NCBI RefSeq assembly: GCF_040939455.1
Contig: NC_134110.1
Coordinates: 99,043,001 to 99,107,000, forward strand
Source of the DNA: Microcebus murinus
Lineage: Eukaryota; Chordata; Mammalia; Primates; Cheirogaleidae
DNA: 64,000 nucleotides
Direction of reading: 5' to 3'
Shown here: one piece after another, positions 1 through 12,309 of the stretch
How positions within the stretch are numbered: the first letter of the stretch is position 1
How the letters are laid out: each line of letters begins with the position of its first letter
Notes under the pieces: model-generated
The model's database searches: none
The model's input: the letters and a program-made list of their open reading frames with translations, nothing else
Told to the model about the DNA's origin: nothing
Made by a program: the position numbers and the translations under genes

Positions 1-548
1 TATTTCTTTTCTTCTGCTGGGTTTGGGATTGGTTTACTCATCCTTTTCCAGTTCTTTGAGATGATTCACTAGATGGTTTATTTGTGATCTTTCTTTATTT
101 TTGATGTAGGCATTGATGGATATAAATTATCCTCTCACGAGTGCTTTAGCTGTGTCCTCAGATTTTTATAACTTGTGTCTCCTTTATCATTTATTTCAAA
201 AATCTTTGATTTCCCTCTTGAATTTCTACTTAACGCAATAATTGTTCAGCAGAAGGTTGTTTAGTTTCCATGACTTTTTGTAGAGATGAGAGTTTCTGTT
301 GAAGTTGATTTCTGTTTTTATTCCATTGTGGTCTGAGAAGATGCATAGTATAATTTCTATTTTTTAAAATTTCTTTACACATGCTTTGTGGCCTACAATA
401 TGGTCAGTCTAAGAGAATGGCCCATGAGCTGATTAGAAAAATGTATATTCAGTGGTTTTTGAGTAGAACTTTCTGTACATGTCAATGAGGCCCATTTGTT
501 CTAGAGTTCAGTTTAAGTTCATTTTTTCTTTGTTTATGTTCTACTCAC
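1..548 (-). mobile_element. L1 ORF2 fragment, antisense, cut by window edge
   Basis: The + strand reads as the complement of the L1 ORF2 endonuclease and inter-domain region ('cagcagaaggttgtttagtttccatgac' type sequence near 248-275, and the 'gagaatg.cccatgagctgat' segment near 413-434). It is related to the inverted block at 43742-44057 but more diverged. Confidence 0.75.
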
Positions 549-834
549 AGGGGTGTCCCTGACAGGACATTGGACTTTGGAGTAGTTTTGCTGGCCCTGT
601 GGCAATGGTGGCAGCTCTGGAGTGTGGTTTGGGGGTCCCAGTGCAGTGCCAGAATCTCAGGACAGTGTCCAGGGCCTAATGGGAGCTCTGGAGGCATAGA
701 GATAGAGTCTTGGGCTCTGACGTAACGAATTCAGAGCCTGGACTGAGGAGGAGCCAGAAGCAAGATTTCTGATCCGGGCCTCAGAAGCAGAAGGAGGGCC
801 ATGAGAGTGGTAGGGTTGGTTGATTCAACCTAGT
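549..834. other. Unassigned, relatively GC-rich stretch
   Basis: There is no open frame or recognised repeat here. It is richer in G and C than its neighbours and lies between two L1 fragments of opposite orientation. Confidence 0.4.
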
Positions 835-1400
835 GGATAGATTTTTCAACAAATCGTGCTGGAAAAATTAGATGTCCATATGCAAAAACAATGAATGTAG
901 AAACAGACCTTATAATTTTCACAGAATTGAACCTTCCCACCTGAATGTTTATATCAGCTTTATTCATAATCATCACAAACTGTAAACAACCAGGATGTCC
1001 TTCAGTAGATAATGAATAAACTGTAGTACATCCATACAATTGAATATTATTCAGGAATAAAAAGAAGTGAGCTTTAAGCAATGAGAAAACGTTGAGAAAA
1101 CTTAAATGCTAAGTGTAAAAAGCCAGTGTAAAAAGGCTACATATTATACAATTTCCAATTATATGATATTCTGGAAAATACAAAGCTGTAGAGACAATAA
1201 AATGATCAGTGGTTGCTTGGGGTTTGAAGGAAGGGAGGATAGAATGAATAGGTGAAGAATAGGGTATCTTTAGGGCAATAAAATTAATCTGTAAGCTGCT
1301 GTAATAGTGGATACAAGACATTTTGCATTTGTGAAAACCCATAGAACTGTAAAGTATGAAGAGTGAACCTTTATGTATGCAAATAAAAATATCATTTAGG
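835..1400 (+). mobile_element. Old L1 3' region, sense
   Basis: The segment reads as decayed ORF2 C-terminus ('aaatcgtgctggaaaaa', then a 'gtacatccatacaattgaatattattcagg' block) followed by 3' UTR. An internal stretch is missing near 920. Confidence 0.65.
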
Positions 1401-2259
1401 AGGGCTGGAAGTCTGAGACAAGAATGTAGATGATGATGAGACATTCATACAAATGTATAAAAGATCTTCTATGAAGGGGATGGTGGAGAATATGCTGACC
1501 TAATTATCTTTGGAAATGAATGAAGTGGATAAGACTGAAGGCAAAAGGGAATTGCACATAAGACCTGTACTCTGGTTGATAAAGTTGTTTCCCATGGTGA
1601 TAAGTGTTAACAATTCTGATGATACTATATACGTATATTGGAATGAAACAAGTAAGTGAATGGTAGATGGTAGGAGCCAGATTTCTTACTCTTGGAGTGG
1701 GAGTTTACAGGTAAGCAAGGAAAATAAGCCCAAATAATTAATAATTCATAGAATGATCTAATGGATCCATGGAAATCCATTAGAATTGGAGACATGAGTA
1801 TAAGTTCATGTTTGGCTTAATATAGATATGGATGGTTACATATAGAAATATTTATAAATATGTATATATGTGGATTAGGATAAACACATATTTTTGCTTT
1901 ATCAGATAAGAGGGCCTAGAAGTAACAAAACCCCTGAACAACAAGCAGACCTAGTACACAGATCTTGGTTTCTAATGTTATTCTTCAATAAAAGGAGCCA
2001 GGGCTCCTTGGAGAAATAGTTGATTCTGTGACAGAAAATATACAAGATAAAGCTCGAGCATCTTGTGGCACCAGAAAGTTAAGATAGCACTAAACAAACA
2101 GACAAAAAAATGCAAACAAACAAAAAATCAAAATCTTCTCCCCCCTTGGCTGTTCTCCCTCTTGCCGCCTTTCCTATTAATGGGGGTATGTCAAAGGGAC
2201 ACAGAAGCCAGCTGAACAAGCTCCCAAGGGCTGAAGCTGGAACAATTGGAGCAACAAAA

Positions 2260-3115
2260 TAAGAAATATTATATTATAACCTAAAGTATAAAATAAATAT
2301 TCACAAGTGTATACTGATATAAATAAATGATTGAATAAATAAATAAATAGGAGAGAAGAAACAAATATTTTGGTAGAATAATTACAAATAAACTATATAA
2401 GATACTCTGCCTTCAGGATGTTGCAGCACAACTTCTTACTCTTTAGGTGTGCGCTGAGCATAGTGACTTCCTTCCTGTGTGTACAGTGTAGAAAGGGGAA
2501 AAAGAGTAACTTTATAATGGAGAAATCTAGCAAGCTCTGCTGGCCCAGAGCTTGGCCAGATGATCAAGGCCAACATCAGCAGTTATAAATTATGTATGCT
2601 TGCTGTTGTGATGAAAATGCAACTTTACCTCTGTGGTCCTCCTCCCAGTATTCCATAACCCCCATCTAATCATGAGGAAAACATCAGAAAAATTCCAATA
2701 GTGGATCATTCTATAAAATTCTTTACCATTACTCATCAAAACTGTCAAGGTCACTAAAAGGAAGGAGAGTCTATGAGTCTGTAATATCTGTCATACATAT
2801 ATTACCCAACTGTCACAGCCAAGAGAAGCCTAAAGAGACATGACTACCAAATGTAATGTGGGGCTCTGGATAGGATCCAGGACAGAAAAGGGATATTAGG
2901 TAAAAATTAAGGAAATTTGAATAACATATTAGTTAATAATATATTAAATATCATCATAGATTCATTAATTATAACATACAACATATTAATATAGGATGTT
3001 AATAATAGAGGAAATGGGTATGGGTATATGGGAACTCTGTAGTATTAATATCTTCTCAATTTTTTATAAATCTAAAACTTTGAAAAAATAAAGTTTATTA
3101 AAAAGAAAAAGTAAT
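2260..3115 (+). mobile_element. Old L1 3' UTR, sense
   Basis: The pattern 'aactgtcaaggtcactaaaag', 'cacagccaagagaagcctaaagagacatgac' and the closing 'taaatctaaaactttgaaaaaataaagttta' are those of ancient mammalian L1 3' UTRs. The segment 1400-2260 may be part of the same element but was not recognised. A short (AAAT)n run sits at about 2335-2349. Confidence 0.6.
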
Positions 3116-3284
3116 AAGGAGCTCCAAGACTGTATACTTGAAGAATAGGAGGAACTTGAGGTTCTGTTGATAGGTATTAGAAAACTACAAAGGAGTACAT
3201 AACCAACTGAGTAAATAATGAGATTTTTCTTTTAGAGAGGTATTAGAAGGGCATCCAAGAAATGTCCTATAAGCAATTTGAGAT

Positions 3285-3530
3285 CTGTCCATAAAATTCT
3301 TCAGTGGCTCCCATGGTCTAAAATAAGACCAAAACTCCCTGTGTTGTATACAAACTGAGGCTAATCTTCCTGTCTCTGTTGTTCAGCAACATTAAGATCC
3401 TTGTTCATCACATACCATGCTGCCTGTTGCCTCCCTGCCTTTGTTCATGGTATCCTTCTCTCTGAAATGTCCTATCCCCACACCCCAGCCACCTTGCTCT
3501 GCTTATTATTATCTATATGTGTGGTCATCT
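3285..3530 (+). repeat. L2-like relic
   Basis: The 'cagtggctcccatggtctaaaataagaccaaaactcc' start and 'gcctttgttcatggtatccttctctctgaaatgtcc' end follow the 3' region of L2 elements. The rest of the interval to 4417 holds no identified repeat or exon. Confidence 0.5.
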
Positions 3531-4417
3531 TCTCTACTTTGCCATGAACAAATCAAGGCCACAGTCTCATTGTATCCATAACAAGAATGGAAGAGAGAAA
3601 AGTTGCTTAATTTATATTTATAAAATGAAAGAGAGAGATAGACAGACTTGGTTCTTATCAACAAGAAGCTCACATTTGAGCAGAGATCAGAATATAATTT
3701 TCTATTACAAATAAAACAGTAATTGCTATTGTAAATTTTAACTTATTCTCACAAAACTCATTTACTAGAGCTCTGAAATTCTATTAATATAAGAGAAACT
3801 TTCAAAGCAATGAAAGGCAAAATATTTTCTAATATTAGATTATAAATGCCTTTAGGAAGGGAAAGGTGTTCAAATGATCGAAGGACATGTAGATTACTGC
3901 TAGGCATCCAATTCTTAAATGTTTTCCTATATCATCTTTGGGTAATTTATGTATATGCTATTTATGAAAATTTAATCTGGAACATGCAGAATAGCACAGA
4001 AAATTGGTTTATATTTAAATGTAAGTGGACTTATGGTAAGAACTGCCCACCGTTCCATCACTTTTAGAGTACTTTATAAAAGGAAAATTTCACATTTTAA
4101 TGTTCTTTGTTCACATGTAGAGGTGAGCAACTTTGAAAGGAAATACAGCATACACATTCTCCTTAGTGGAAGCTTCTCTGTGATTCAGAGCACTTTGTCT
4201 AAAGGTGTATGTCCTTGTATGCAGCCCATTGTGTGGTCTCTCTTTCTGGATGTTATAGAACAGGATAAAGCACACAGGACAATTTATGCAAAAAGATTCT
4301 AGATTTATCATGCTTACTGGAAAATTAAGCAAACTTAAATTCTTACAAGTAACAGGTTTTAAATTCTGTCCTTTTGTGTTTTCTCTCATTTATGAAATCT
4401 TCTTGTATTGATTGCAG

Positions 4418-4595
4418 GGTACAGGAGATACTGATTGTTATTTTAAAATTAAGAAGAACTTGGAAAATGCATCTATAAGCCTGGAATCTACAGATAGCCC
4501 AGGGTTGTTTGTTGGACTTCAGTCAGATGGACAGGCAAAACCAGTGATTTATACCAAAGATGAGAATGTTTGCTTCTATCCACAAGTTATCCAAT
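4418..4595 (+). CDS. Coding exon 1 of window: beta-trefoil-like segment
   Basis: The exon has 178 nt between acceptor 'ttgattgcag' and a strong donor 'gtatgt'. It opens in phase 0 and ends one base into a codon (phase 1). The 59 complete residues start GTGDTDCYFKIKK and include SLESTDSPGLFVGLQSDGQ and a CFYPQVIQ end. The 'SLES...pGlfvGlqsdGq' pattern resembles a strand-turn-strand unit of FGF/ricin-type beta-trefoils. That resemblance is by eye and the fold is not established. The first base of the next codon (t) joins exon 2 to give FGRENP. A preceding exon must lie upstream; none was identified in positions 1-4417. Confidence 0.82.
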
Positions 4596-5546
4596 GTATG
4601 TTTACTCTGAGATACTTTGATTTTGGTTTGATTTATGATGGTTTGTGTATAGTTACTGATAATTTCATCACATTATTACTGAACGAACCATGCTGTTAGG
4701 CTTTTTTGTTTGTTATAATTCTAAAAGCAATGGAAGAAAAACATAATGAAGACCACTTGTCTGAAATATTCAGATAATGTTAGGTATAGGGTTTTTGCTA
4801 CATCGAGCTCCTTTATAACTTTTTAAATTGTATGTATATGCATTCGTGTGTGTGCATGTATATATTTGAGTATTTTGTTTTCTAAGTATATGTGCATATA
4901 CACTGAGAGGGATGAGGCTGTTAGATATATTCTGAGCTTCATTGCTATTAATTTTTAATGCTCATGGTATAAAAAGAGATGGAATAAAGATCAACACAAA
5001 TGGGATTTAGATTATAAATTGAATTTGTAAAAAGTCTCAGGGAAACATTAAAACTGGTTTCTCTCATATCTAAGTTCAGGTTCTTTAGCAAATTGAAGTG
5101 AAGATCTGAGGAGCTTATTTAAGCAATTTAATCTTAAGATGTATTTGCTTGAACTCAAAGGTTAATGAAGTAACTCTTGTGTTTTTAAGTCATCTTGAAG
5201 TTTAGTTTGCTAATTTTTGCCTGATGTGGTTCCATGTATTTTGGCTCAGTCAAAATCTAGGTGATTTTCTTAGTCTGACTTTTATTTAGCTTCTCTTTTC
5301 TTATCAGAATCCACCTATGTTTTATGTGTGTGTGTATAATATCCTACAGAAGATAGCTTAAAATAAGAATGTTAATTGGCTCAATTTAACATGATGGTAT
5401 AGCTGGCTCTGTTCTTTGCTATATCTGTATCAATTCTGTTTCAGCCTTTAGTTGCTATATTTAAAATTTTTCAAATTGTTGGGCTAGTATACCTTAATTT
5501 GCTGACATGCTTACCACCCCTCCCTCCACCCTCTGTCTTCCCGCAG

Positions 5547-5642
5547 GCTGGCACAGAATGGCACTCCTACTCAACAAAGTGGGCGTGCCATCTGCTGCTG
5601 GAGCTCCACAGGGGAACAGACGACTTGAAATCAAGCAGAAGG
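5547..5642 (+). CDS. Candidate cassette exon in intron 1 (unproven)
   Basis: A 96-nt stretch is bounded by a long pyrimidine tract ending 'cttcccgcag' and a donor AGG|GTAAGG. Read in the phase left by exon 1, it is open for its whole length (begins C-W-H-R-M-A-L-L) and ends in phase 1, exactly what exon 2 needs, so including it would add 32 residues without a frameshift. The residues show no PLAT or trefoil pattern, and a second frame is also open, so coding is not shown. It may be an alternative exon, a species-specific exonised sequence, or a decoy. Confidence 0.3.
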
Positions 5643-6761
5643 GTAAGGGTGGAGTAGAAGAAGAACAGTGAGAAATAGCAGTGCAGGAAGAAAGGAGAAA
5701 TAGGAAAGAAGGGAGCAGAGAAGAAACCATGAGAAATAAGAGATTGCAATACTTAGAAAAGGAAATGAGAAGAAGAAAAGTTATTTGTGGCAAGATATAA
5801 CAGAGAGACAATAAAAGGCTACATTTGTCAACTTGGGTATTAGTACTAACAGATCCAATAGAAATGAAGGCATTCATCTTTATAGTCTCTATAATTTAGT
5901 TCTATTATTAGAGCATGGATGGATTGTGTTTTCTTCTCTTTTCAACCTCCTATTTTTAGCAAGGTCAAGAATACAGGAGACATTGCTCTAGAAATTTTAT
6001 TGGAGCATTAGGAATCCTAGGAATTCTGAGGAAGGGTATGAAAGCATCAACAATTCTTCAAAATACAGTTTCTAGTAGTATTTTCCCATTTTCACAAGAA
6101 GAGAATCCCAGTGGGATTTCTGAGTGTTAAAAACTCTCTCTTACAGGGTTTTGTGAAGATTAACAGAATGTTTATTTACAAGTTTGTAGTAATTCCCCAA
6201 GTCATTTTTTTCCACTTTAGAATTTTTTCTAACTGCACTATCTACATATTATAGATAGAATCTTCCCTATACCTAAATAATAAACAAGTAAATTTCCTTG
6301 AAATTGGGAATTTTGAATTGTTTGTGTTTCAGTACAGAGATAGAGCAGCCCAACTCCATAGCTTTTTTTTTTTTTTTTAGCAGCATAAACTTTTCCTTAT
6401 AGTTTTCTGGAAATAAGAGCTAAAGTCCTGAGGCACATGGAGGAATAAGGGGACTTGGGAATGGGAAGAGATTGTGGTAGGAAGAGAACAGTAAGGTTGT
6501 ATTTGAAGAGACTCCAGTAGAGACTGTCCCTTGGAGAAGGTACCTGTTGTCTCCTAGCATGCAACCTGAATGAGTGGTCCTGCCTTCCATGGAAGCACCA
6601 GTGCTTCAAGTAAGGGTCTAAACACTGTTTGGTTTGATAAGGCACATGAGTGTATGGAGGCACAGCTATGTCCAGCCTAGGATGAGGGCAATCCCATTGA
6701 CTGGGTCCACCCATCAAACAATAAGAGTCTCAGAACTATAGCAGGGTAGAGAGAGAAGGAA

Positions 6762-6995
6762 GGTATTTTAGCACATAGGCTCTGAGAGCCTGACTGCCAG
6801 TATTAAGTCTTGGTTTGGCCTTTTGCCAGTGATATGCTCTCACAGCTTAGGTGCTGCATGCCTCTCTCCTGTGAAATGAGGACCAAGAGTGCCTGACTCA
6901 GTTTTGGTGTAAGAATGACATGAGTTAACATAGATAAGGTGCTTAGAAGAGTGTCTGATACTCAGTAAGTGCTATACAAGTATTTGCTATTATGA
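6762..6995 (+). repeat. MIR element, sense
   Basis: The segment has a diverged tRNA-like head, the 'cctctctcctgtgaaatgaggacc' core and a 'gtgcttagaagagtgtctgatactcagtaagtgct' tail, as in MIR. The remainder of intron 1 is AT-rich and otherwise unassigned apart from the candidate exon and the L1 scrap at 8412. Confidence 0.7.
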
Positions 6996-8411
6996 TTCTT
7001 AAAGAAAGGAAAAGCACCTCTTAGTATATCTTTTGCAATTTAAATAGAATTGACAGATTCTTGGAAGGCAAGAGATACTATCTCATCTCCTCTTTTAATC
7101 AGTTTGAATAAATGACTTCTCTGTAACTTGATTTCTTTATCTATAGTTTGATTAGGACTTGGTTTAATTTATTGTATATTGAGAATTTATAATAAAAGTC
7201 ATTTATACCACTACTATTTAGCTATGCTTGTGCAGCAAAACCTCTTATCTCTTTCATGACATTATATTTACAGCACTACGAACCTTATATATAGGAGAAA
7301 GTGTGGAAAGATCTGATCCCTTAGGCTAACATGTCCAGTTATTACACTGAGCCTGTGGTCAAGGTTCTCCATTGATTATCTGGAAATGTGGATTATTGGG
7401 AAGTTTTGTTCATTCCGTTGCTTCAGATAATAAGCTCACACTTACAATTCCATGTAATAAGACCCACTGCTAGGTATTGTTTAAAGAACTTTGGATCAAT
7501 ATAACATGTAATTTTTCATTAACTTCAATGTAGTATTACTTTTGTAGAAAACCTAGGAAAGAATGAACATATTCAAGTTTTTATAAATATTTTAACAGAG
7601 ACTTATGCACAGAAATTTGCCTCTTCTTATTCTAATTCTGATTCTAATTCTAATTTCAGCCGACTTTTATGATTTGAGCCACACTTTGTATACAAATCAG
7701 GAGACTCTGGCTATTAGTAACTTGAAAAAATGCGGGACTGAATATATGGTTCAGATGTTACATTTTCATTACAATAAGAATTTATTTCAGGTTCAAGTCT
7801 TATGGAAGTTCATATTAAAATGTTTGGAAAATTTATTTTTGCTTCATTCTAGTCTGCTGAGATCATTCAAGCATACAAATCTAAATGAAATACTGTCACA
7901 TATCCAATTCATCACATCCTGGCTATGTACATAACAATATTATTTAGAAAAATATAACAAAATATGCCTCAGATAATAAAATAGGTTATATAGATTTAAA
8001 CTAGTCATGCACTAGTAACTTGGCACTAGAATAATTGCTATTTGATAAGTTTTTATGTATTTTACTTTTTAAATAGCTGACATTTCATTAGACAAAAGAT
8101 TTTTACTAATTGACTTTGTGGAGTTACTGCCTTTATAGTCTGGTGGCTCTGGATACAACTTAAATTTGTGGTACAATGAGATGCTACCTGAAGTGATTAA
8201 TTAATCATTTAAATCAAGCTATATGTGTAATATATACCTTGTGGTAATATTTTTATTATCAAATTCTAGTTCTCGTTCCTTCATCACAGGTTTTATTTTA
8301 CATTGCTATTGATTTCACATTCCTTTTAAATTGTGAAAGTCAGACAAAGAGAGCATACTGCTAAGAGTTGCTCTGCTTCAGAGTATTATTGGATGGCTGC
8401 TTTAGTACTTG

Positions 8412-8530
8412 GATTTTTTTAAATTTCAGCATAATACGGGGGTACAGATGACAAATGTTTAGGTTACATATATTGCCTTTGCTCCACCGGAGTCAGAGCT
8501 TCAAGTGTATTCATCCCCCAGATGGTCGAT
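8412..8530 (-). mobile_element. Short L1 3' UTR scrap, antisense
   Basis: 'cataatacgggggtacagatg' and 'aggttacatatattgcc' match the 3' UTR seen at 53729 and 60300, so this is a strongly 5'-truncated L1 on the minus strand. Confidence 0.75.
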
Positions 8531-9440
8531 TTTGGACCCACCTGGCTTAAAGGCAAATTGAGCAGCCTTCTCTGCAAAAGGAATAGGGATGTCCTGGATG
8601 ACATTTCCAGAAAATGACTTGCATGTTATGAATATTGTATTATTATGTTGTATAAAAATATGTTAAGAAGTAGTTACTATTACTTTTTATTATATATTAT
8701 AGAATCAGATATCTACATAATATTTTGTTTGCCGATGAGATCTTTAAAACTTAACATTTATAGTGTGAATTGCCACCATTTAAAAAGTAAATAACCATCC
8801 TATGCCTGATCCTAAAGAATGAACACAAACAACTTGAACTTTGAAATCCTAAATATAAATAGCATTCATGAGCATATAACTATAAAATTGAGGTCATTAT
8901 TCAACTAAGTTGGAAATTTCTGTTTCTGAACAAGACTCTAAACAACTTGCTTCTAAATAAAAGGCAGAAAAGTGGCTGATGTTTTTCTTTATTTATAGAT
9001 GTGTGTATTTTTCTTTGATTCTCATATTTCAGAAAGGTCACATGAAATTCTGCTTGAATGACATTTTAGTCAGTTTCCCCCTTTGAGAATGGCAGAGTAC
9101 CAGATTATTAAAGAAATTCCCATGTAGAATCTATAAGAAAAGAATCTGTAAGAAAAACATCCTGAATAAGTCATTTGATTCATATTGGGATGTGAAACTA
9201 TTATTTGTATTTACAAAGCAATGAATAGGTTTTATAGGGATACCATCCATGTACAGCCTGGTGGTAAGAATAAAAAGTCACTTTCTGTTAACTGTGTAAT
9301 GCGGAGTAAAAAGATTTGACTAGGCATTGAAATGGAAACAATAACAAAACTTAAACTTGCATAGCTGAACATATGGTGAGTATTCTGAGAGGAAACAAGT
9401 GATTTTGAAAAGATGGCATCTTTTAAAATCTTAATTTCAG

Positions 9441-9572
9441 TTGGCAGAGAAAACCCAATGGGAATGTCTGCAATACCCAGTCAAGGGGAAGAAAAGATCC
9501 ATGAGTCAAAAAAACAGAAAAAACTACCACGAGAATCTGAGGCCAGGAGTACCTTACTTTCTTCAACTCCAG
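9441..9572 (+). CDS. Coding exon 2: charged inter-domain linker
   Basis: The exon has 132 nt between acceptor 'cttaatttcag' and donor CCAG|GTAAGC. It enters in phase 1 (two bases complete the exon 1 codon, giving F) and leaves in phase 1. The residues run FGRENP...SQGEEKIHESKKQKK...STLLSSTP. They are rich in Lys, Glu and Ser with no predicted fold, which fits a flexible linker between the trefoil-like part and the first PLAT domain. A 450-bp DNA transposon sits 152 bp beyond its donor. Confidence 0.82.
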
Positions 9573-9724
9573 GTAAGCAACAGCTTTTTATTTTGTTATT
9601 TTGCCTACTTTTTTTGGTTTGTTTTACTGCATTGGTTCTGTCATGTGGCCAGCTCAGGAAGAACATCAAATTATTTTTATAATATATATTATGTTATTCC
9701 ACATGAACTGCTTATAAGCTGTTA

Positions 9725-10174
9725 CTGTGTTTCCCCCAAAGTAAGACCTACCCATAAAATAAGCCCTAGCAGGATTTCTAAGCATTTGTGCAATATAAGC
9801 CCTACCCCGAAAATAAGACCTAGTGATGGGCATGGCTACGCAGAGTATTTGCACAACCCATGCATTTCGTTGTGGAGCGGTAAAGAAGACGAGCAGCCCT
9901 TCTCATCTGCCCCATGAGAGCTCTATTCCTTGACATGAGAGACTGGGGCCAATGGTTCTAAAGGAAATAGAGTCGCAAGAAATTCAGGATGCAATTTGGG
10001 GTTTGAAGAGTTATGATGATGTTCCAGAAGAAAATGACTTAACTATATTTGAATAAATGTAGATTGTTGTACCGAACTTAAAAAAAAATAACACATCCCC
10101 TGAAAATAAGCCGTAGGGTGTCTTCTTGAGGAAAAATAAATATAAGATTCTGTCTTATTTTTGGGGAAACACGG
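9725..10174. mobile_element. 450-bp DNA transposon with terminal inverted repeats and TA target sites
   Basis: The left end is CTGTGTTTCCCC... and the right end is the complement of CCGTGTTTCCCC.... About 20 of the first 23 bases pair, and TA flanks both sides (9723-9724, 10175-10176). Inside are several copies of an 'aaaataagRccta'-type subterminal repeat (near 9738, 9758, 9794, 9810, 10102). TA duplication and inverted termini point to the Tc1/mariner-pogo superfamily, and the size says non-autonomous. A short open frame ends near 10055 with a DDVPEENDLTIFE-type acidic tail, which may be a remnant of the parent element's protein. Confidence 0.75.
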
Positions 10175-11199
10175 TAGTTTTTATATTCAAAGGATACATA
10201 TATTTAAGAACATGTTTATTTCTTTGTCTTAAATTTAATGTTCCCTCCAGAAAAATTTCAAAAGAATATAGTATTATACATTGATTAGACTATCACCTAC
10301 AAAATATTTTATGAATATATTTTATGAAAAAGAGTAAATTCTCACCAAAGTATAAATGACAACAAAAATAATCTCAATTTCTCTGATATAGAAATTGAAG
10401 CATGAAAAAAGGGCTCTAGGTTCCAGAGGCTTGAATTTCTGGTTTCTGTATTGGTTTTTTTGATCATTTTTCTTACTTTTAAATGTATTACCTTTTTTCT
10501 GACTGTTAAATATAATATATGATATCTGATAAGTTCTGTGCATCAGAATCTAGTCTTTTTTGGGTAAAATGAAACAGTGACCAGTTGTCTCTGAATATTT
10601 TTTAAAAACTCATCTTGGGAGAATAATAAATTATAATGTTACCTTTAAAAAAGTGATTTTCATAAATTAGTTATTGGGTGTGCTAGCTTTTCTTTCAGAT
10701 AGTAAGATAATAAATGTCTCTTGCTGACAATCCTGTGGTATTATCACATCAACCATAGGGAAGAGAAATCAGCCCCTTGGTTTTTGCTGCATTGCCCTAG
10801 TCCCAGTTCTATATCTCCATGGCATGTCATGAATCCATGGAGCAGTGTGAACAATCACATTGCATGAGTGCTTAGTTAAAATTTCTTGCAGAAGAATTCA
10901 ATCTTGTGTAAGGAAGTAATGGCATCTAAATCAGGGATGGCCACCTCAAGTAAAATTTGACTTGCTTGAAAATAGCATGGTAGCTAAAATCTCCAAGAAA
11001 AGACACATTTTAAATAAATGGCAAAATGCTTAAGAAAAAAAACTTATATATGTCTCATAAAATTTTTTCCGTTTTGCCAAAAACATTTAAAAAGTGTTAC
11101 CATTGTTAAAGATTTAAGAATTGGAAGATGTCATTTTTTTATTAAAGGATACTAAGTTAATTTGCAAAAATGAGAAAATTAGCCCTCATGTTAAATATA

Positions 11200-11420
11200 G
11201 ACCTTTTCAATTCATTCTTTCACTTAATTGGTCACCAAATATGCACTGTGTGTCTACTAAATGTCATATATAAGGAAATACACTGATGGGTAAAACAGAC
11301 TTGGGTTCTGCCCTCTTGAAATTTATAGCTGAGCAGATCAGATAAACATTAAACAGTCATGCAAAACTAGAAGGCTAAAACTGATAATTGAGATGAAGGA
11401 AACATCCAGGGAATACTCTA
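11200..11420. repeat. L2-type mammal-wide relic
   Basis: 'ttcaattcattctttcactt...atgcactgtgtgtctactaaatg...tacactgatgggtaaaacagac' follows the common mammalian L2-type consensus. Orientation was not resolved. The rest of 10177-12300 shows nothing recognisable. Confidence 0.45.
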
Positions 11421-12309
11421 CAGAAAATAAAATTTAAGTCATTAATTCATGTAAAAAAACTTTTAAGTTCTTCTTTGTAGTTATTGGCAATTCAGTAGAA
11501 ATGGAGAGGAGAAAGGGAGATTGAGCTTAATTTATTCTTGAGCTTTTAAAAACATTGACATACCACAGACTTTGTACTTGGACATGAAATCCTGGAAGTC
11601 CAGATGATGAAGCTTCCCTAATACAAATGCCACCTACAAATGCCCATGATTTATTTAAATTTTACCGTCTCTGATTGCAGTAGGAATAGTTTTATGAGCA
11701 TCCATGACTTTAGGTGACAAAAAAATGTTTTTATGTTTGAATATTACCTAGAAGGCTCCCATCCATTTCTGAACAATTAGATCATGGCTCCCTTTACTTG
11801 TATCAGATGGCTGCAGTAGTTAAAAGTTGCTTCTTGCAAGAGATATCTTCCTCTTGCTTTTACATTTAACTGTTCTGTCAGATAGATTTGGGTTATTTTA
11901 GCCATTTATATTAAAATATATGTTAGTTGAAAAATATATTAGAAAACTTATTTTCTACTTTTAAAGACATCTAAAAACAATTATCAGTTCCTGAAGAATG
12001 AAATTATGTTTGTCAGTCTACTGTGGGGATAGGGTAAGATGTATAAGGTTTTGGGGATTAGGAATTATTGACAAAATAAACCTGTCCTCACTTCATTCAA
12101 AATGCTTATTTACTAAAGAGAAAGATGGAACATACATCAAAGGGGCAAGAGGATTTAGAACTTAAAATAGCAAATGTACAATAAATAGTTCTTTTGTAGT
12201 AGTAAATAAAGATAAGGTGCCATTACATGTGCTGGGTTTCCCTTTAGGGCAAAATTGAATTATGATCGTAGTTTTGTTATGCTGGTGATATTTGAGGAAG
12301 GAAACTTAT

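Noticed and set aside
9441..9917. 158-residue frame overlapping exon 2 in another frame
   Set aside because: It runs through the donor site into the intron and the DNA transposon; the phased exon frame is the real one.
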